This document shows, in pieces, positions 13,767-16,063 of a stretch of 16,063 nucleotides of DNA (its first letter is position 1; every line of letters starts with the position of its first letter). The translations under genes and the position numbers were made by a program. The notes under the pieces are model-generated. The model was not told the DNA's origin. It did not search any database and saw nothing but the letters and a program-made list of their open reading frames with translations. The DNA lies in the NCBI GenBank assembly GCA_023700785.1, contig JAMPYH010000020.1:1-16063 (forward strand), written 5' to 3'. The DNA comes from Candidatus Zixiibacteriota bacterium (GTDB taxonomy: Bacteria > Zixibacteria > MSB-5A5 > GN15 > FEB-12).

Positions 13767-15581
13767 ATGCCTGTCGAGACCGCAGTCAACAAGATCCCCT
13801 CACGCGCCGAAATCGACCCCAAACTGACTTGGGACCTCTCAGACATTTTCGCCTCCGATCAAGCCTGGGAAACGGAGTATGGCGAGATCCAAAAGCTGGT
13901 GCAGACCGCGACATCGTACGCCGGTAAACTGCACGAATCTCCCGCGACCCTTGAAGCCTGCCTCAAACTGCAGACCGAGATCGGCATGCGCCTTCACTCG
14001 CTCTATCAGTATGCCTACCTGAACAAAGACCTGGACAATCGCGTCTCGGCCTATCAGGCGATGACCGAGCGCGCCGCGATGTTGTCGTCGCAGGCCGGCG
14101 CCGCGTTCTCGTTTGTCGACCCGGAACTGCTTAAGATGGACGACGTCCGGTTGGTCGCGATGGAGAAGCAGTTCGCGACGCGATCGGTGTATGATTTCTA
14201 TATCCAGGAACTGCTTCGCTCCAAGGCGCATATCCGTTCGGCCGAAGTTGAGGAGCTGCTCGCCATGGCCGGCCTGATCGCTCGTGGTCCGGATTCGATC
14301 TTCTCGATGCTCGACGACGCGGACATCACCTATCCGTCGATCATCGATGAGAACGGCAACGAGGTAAAACTGACCAAACAGCGGTTCGCCAAATATATGG
14401 AATCGTCATCCCAGCGCGTCCGCCAGGATACCAACGCGGCGTTTTATTCCTCGTACAAATCGCATATCAACACTATCGGCGCGTCGCTGGCGGCATCGGT
14501 CAACAAGGATGTCTTCTACACGCGCGCCCGCAAATACGAAAGCTGCCTGCATCGGTCGCTCGACAATGACAATATCCCGGTCTCGGTCTATCACGCGCTG
14601 CTGGATACGACCGAAGCGCATCTGGGCGCCCTTCACAGCTACACCGATCTGCGCAAACGGATCCTGAAACTTGACACTATCTATCCATACGATATGCTCT
14701 GCCCGCTGTTTCCCGAAGCGGATTACACGGTTCCGTACGAAGAAGCGGTCAAGGAAGTGCTCGAGGCGGTCCGGCCGCTTGGCGACAAGTATCAGCAGGT
14801 GCTCAGCGGCGCGTTTGATTCGCGATGGGTGGATGTGTTCGAGACCGAAGGAAAAGGCTCCGGAGCGTACAGCTGGGGGAACTACCAGGCGCATCCATAC
14901 GTGTTGATGAATTACAACGACACGGTGGATAACATGTTCACGCTGGCGCACGAGATGGGGCATGCCATGCACAGCTACCACTCGAACAAGGCGCAGCCGT
15001 TCGCCAAGGCGCAGTATTCGATCTTTGTCGCCGAGGTTGCTTCGACCCTCAATGAGGGTCTGCTCATGCATTCGCTGCTCAGGCGAGTCAACGACACCAG
15101 CCAGAAGCTCTACCTGCTGAATCGACATCTCGATAATACGTTTGGCACGTTCTTCCACCAGGTGCTGTATGCCCGCTTTGAATTGATCATTCATGCCGAG
15201 GTCGAAAAAGGGAACGCGCTCTCGCCGGATTACCTGACACAGGTCTGGGGTGATTTGACGCAGAAGTACTATGGTCCGTCGCTCACCATGGATGAGTTCA
15301 CGCCGCTCAAGTGGTCGCGCATCCCGCACTTCTATAATATGTTTTATGTCTATCAATACGCGACATCGTACGCCGCGTCACAGGCTATCCTGACCAAGTT
15401 TGTCAACGGCGAGCCCGGGATCATCGAGCGGTATCTCGAATTGCTTTCTTCCGGCGGCAAGGATCATCCGATCGAACTGCTCAAGATCTGCGGTGTTGAC
15501 ATGTCGAAGCCTGATCCGGTGATGGCGACCATCGATCTGTTCCGCGATCAGGTTGACGAGATCAATCGCCTCACGCCGTAA
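13767..15581 (+). CDS. pepF: Oligoendopeptidase F (M3B zinc metallopeptidase)
   Basis: Cytoplasmic zinc peptidase that cleaves short oligopeptides. The 604-residue length is normal. The catalytic HEMGH is at 395-399 (Glu396 the base, His395 and His399 zinc ligands) with the third ligand Glu423 in FVAEVAS; the extended HEMGHAMHSYHS is the M3B version. The N-terminal lobe begins DPKLTWDLSDIFASD, the usual PepF opening. The ATG at 13767 has AGAAAG (13753-13758) eight bases before it; a GTG at 13758 would overlap that site. It is followed nine bases later by a small ABM-fold gene. Confidence 0.95.
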   Translation: MPVETAVNKIPSRAEIDPKLTWDLSDIFASDQAWETEYGEIQKLVQTATSYAGKLHESPATLEACLKLQTEIGMRLHSLYQYAYLNKDLDNRVSAYQAMTERAAMLSSQAGAAFSFVDPELLKMDDVRLVAMEKQFATRSVYDFYIQELLRSKAHIRSAEVEELLAMAGLIARGPDSIFSMLDDADITYPSIIDENGNEVKLTKQRFAKYMESSSQRVRQDTNAAFYSSYKSHINTIGASLAASVNKDVFYTRARKYESCLHRSLDNDNIPVSVYHALLDTTEAHLGALHSYTDLRKRILKLDTIYPYDMLCPLFPEADYTVPYEEAVKEVLEAVRPLGDKYQQVLSGAFDSRWVDVFETEGKGSGAYSWGNYQAHPYVLMNYNDTVDNMFTLAHEMGHAMHSYHSNKAQPFAKAQYSIFVAEVASTLNEGLLMHSLLRRVNDTSQKLYLLNRHLDNTFGTFFHQVLYARFELIIHAEVEKGNALSPDYLTQVWGDLTQKYYGPSLTMDEFTPLKWSRIPHFYNMFYVYQYATSYAASQAILTKFVNGEPGIIERYLELLSSGGKDHPIELLKICGVDMSKPDPVMATIDLFRDQVDEINRLTP

Positions 15582-15590
15582 GACCGCTGT

Positions 15591-15905
15591 ATGCCGGAAT
15601 TAAAGTTTGTCATTATCTGGCGCTACCGGGTGAAACCGGGGTGCGAGGAGAGGTTTGAATCAGGATATGGCCCGGTCGGTGACTGGGCCAGACTGTTTCG
15701 CCAACATCCGGGATACATTCGCACCGACCTGATGCGCGACAGCAAAGCGGAGCGGGAGTATATCACGGTCGATATCTGGCGCTCGGCGGATGACTTTAAC
15801 GAATTCAAGGAACTCTATCTCAGCGAGTACGAGCAGGTTGACCGGATGATGGCCGATCTGACCGAGTCCGAGATGCTCCAGGGGTACTATCTCACTGAAG
15901 CATAA
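15591..15905 (+). CDS. Small ABM/dimeric alpha-beta-barrel protein
   Basis: A 104-residue protein with the antibiotic-biosynthesis-monooxygenase-like pattern: an opening strand KFVIIWRYRVKPG (4-16), a helix ending in HPGYIRTDLMRD (39-50), a strand YITVDIWRS (57-65), then ADDFNEFKELYLSEYEQVD (66-84). Such proteins form dimeric ferredoxin-like barrels; many have no known activity and some are cofactor-free oxygenases or haem enzymes. Function is not assigned. It starts nine bases after pepF and is probably cotranscribed. A weak GAAGC/GCTTC hairpin spans its stop. Confidence 0.7.
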   Translation: MPELKFVIIWRYRVKPGCEERFESGYGPVGDWARLFRQHPGYIRTDLMRDSKAEREYITVDIWRSADDFNEFKELYLSEYEQVDRMMADLTESEMLQGYYLTEA

Positions 15906-15951
15906 TAGCTTCCAGTCGGCTTTGTCGTTTTGTAGTTTCCCCAACCGATTC

Positions 15952-15980
15952 TTGCCACTATGCGACGCAGGCCATATACT
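15952..15980 (+). promoter_or_regulatory. Sigma70-like promoter immediately before the edge-truncated gene
   Basis: TTGCCA (15952-15957) and TATACT (15975-15980) are separated by exactly 17 bases, each matching consensus at five of six positions. The start point would be about 15987-15989, at the GTG of the next gene. Confidence 0.6.
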
Positions 15981-15988
15981 ATGCCGCT

Positions 15989-16063
15989 GTGGACAGCACC
16001 GTCGCGCTTCAACTGACCAACCTACACCCGGCGGTCACGCCGTTTCTGATCTTCTTTGCCCGG
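15989..16063 (+). CDS. N-terminal fragment of an unidentified gene (possibly PAP2-like phosphatase)
   Basis: From the GTG at 15989 there are 25 uninterrupted codons to the edge, giving VDSTVALQLTN then LHPAVTPFLIFFAR. An aspartate followed by a short helix, a leucine-asparagine-leucine-histidine-proline turn and then a hydrophobic segment resembles the start of PAP2/undecaprenyl-diphosphatase proteins, but the fragment is too short to assign. There is no Shine-Dalgarno; the promoter just upstream suggests a leaderless message. No in-frame ATG is available upstream. Confidence 0.4.
   Translation, partial: MDSTVALQLTNLHPAVTPFLIFFAR

Noticed and set aside
14406..15356. Long (316-codon) open frame on the minus strand opposite oligoendopeptidase F
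   Set aside because: It is fully antisense to a clear catalytic gene, has no recognisable domain, and long antisense frames are expected in GC-rich coding DNA.
15897..15912. GAAGC/GCTTC hairpin over the ABM-gene stop as a terminator
   Set aside because: A five-base stem with no adjacent T-run.
1..16063. CRISPR array, transposase, integrase or attachment repeats
   Set aside because: I saw no regularly spaced repeats, no insertion-sequence ends and no mobile-element proteins.

Overview
This window looks like chromosomal DNA from a GC-rich, double-membraned (diderm) bacterium. It carries a TonB-dependent outer-membrane receptor, an HmuY-type lipoprotein, several signal peptides and an anchored periplasm-type PPIase. 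The HmuY/TonB pairing and the carboxypeptidase-like N-domain on the receptor suggest the Bacteroidetes/FCB side of the tree, for example a Zixibacteria-like lineage. That placement is inference; there is no rRNA or other marker here.

Layout. (1) 1-2673, minus strand: a compact nadC-birA-fpg run (NAD synthesis, biotin ligase/repressor, 8-oxoguanine glycosylase). fpg is cut by the left edge at its zinc finger. (2) 2721-3671, plus: a divergent ketol-acid reductoisomerase homologue with two catalytic positions replaced, read from a promoter that would start transcription on the ATG. (3) 3866-7154, plus: a TonB-dependent receptor and a lipoprotein built from two tandem HmuY-like domains, closed by a strong terminator. 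(4) 7155-7523: a 369-base gene-free stretch holding several nested hairpins, a -10 box and a second terminator. It is best explained as an unrecognised small structured RNA, followed by a promoter for the next operon. (5) 7524-11828, plus: five tightly packed genes encoding a membrane-anchored HEAT-repeat/cyclophilin fusion, a LolA-like secreted protein, an adenosine-specific kinase family protein, a PC4-like single-strand nucleic-acid-binding protein and a GNAT acetyltransferase. (6) 12012-12647: an isolated secreted protein of unknown function, then a terminator. (7) 12844-13605, minus: an HNH endonuclease of clearly lower GC, probably acquired by transfer. (8) 13767-15905, plus: oligoendopeptidase F and a small ABM-fold protein. 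(9) From 15989: the first 25 codons of a further gene behind a good sigma70-like promoter.

The plausible working units are the outer-membrane uptake pair (receptor plus surface lipoprotein) and the five-gene operon, whose first two products act outside the cytoplasmic membrane and last three inside. No CRISPR array, transposase, tRNA or rRNA was found. The most interesting items are the candidate structured RNA at 7275-7456, the KARI homologue with altered active site, and the tandem-HmuY lipoprotein.
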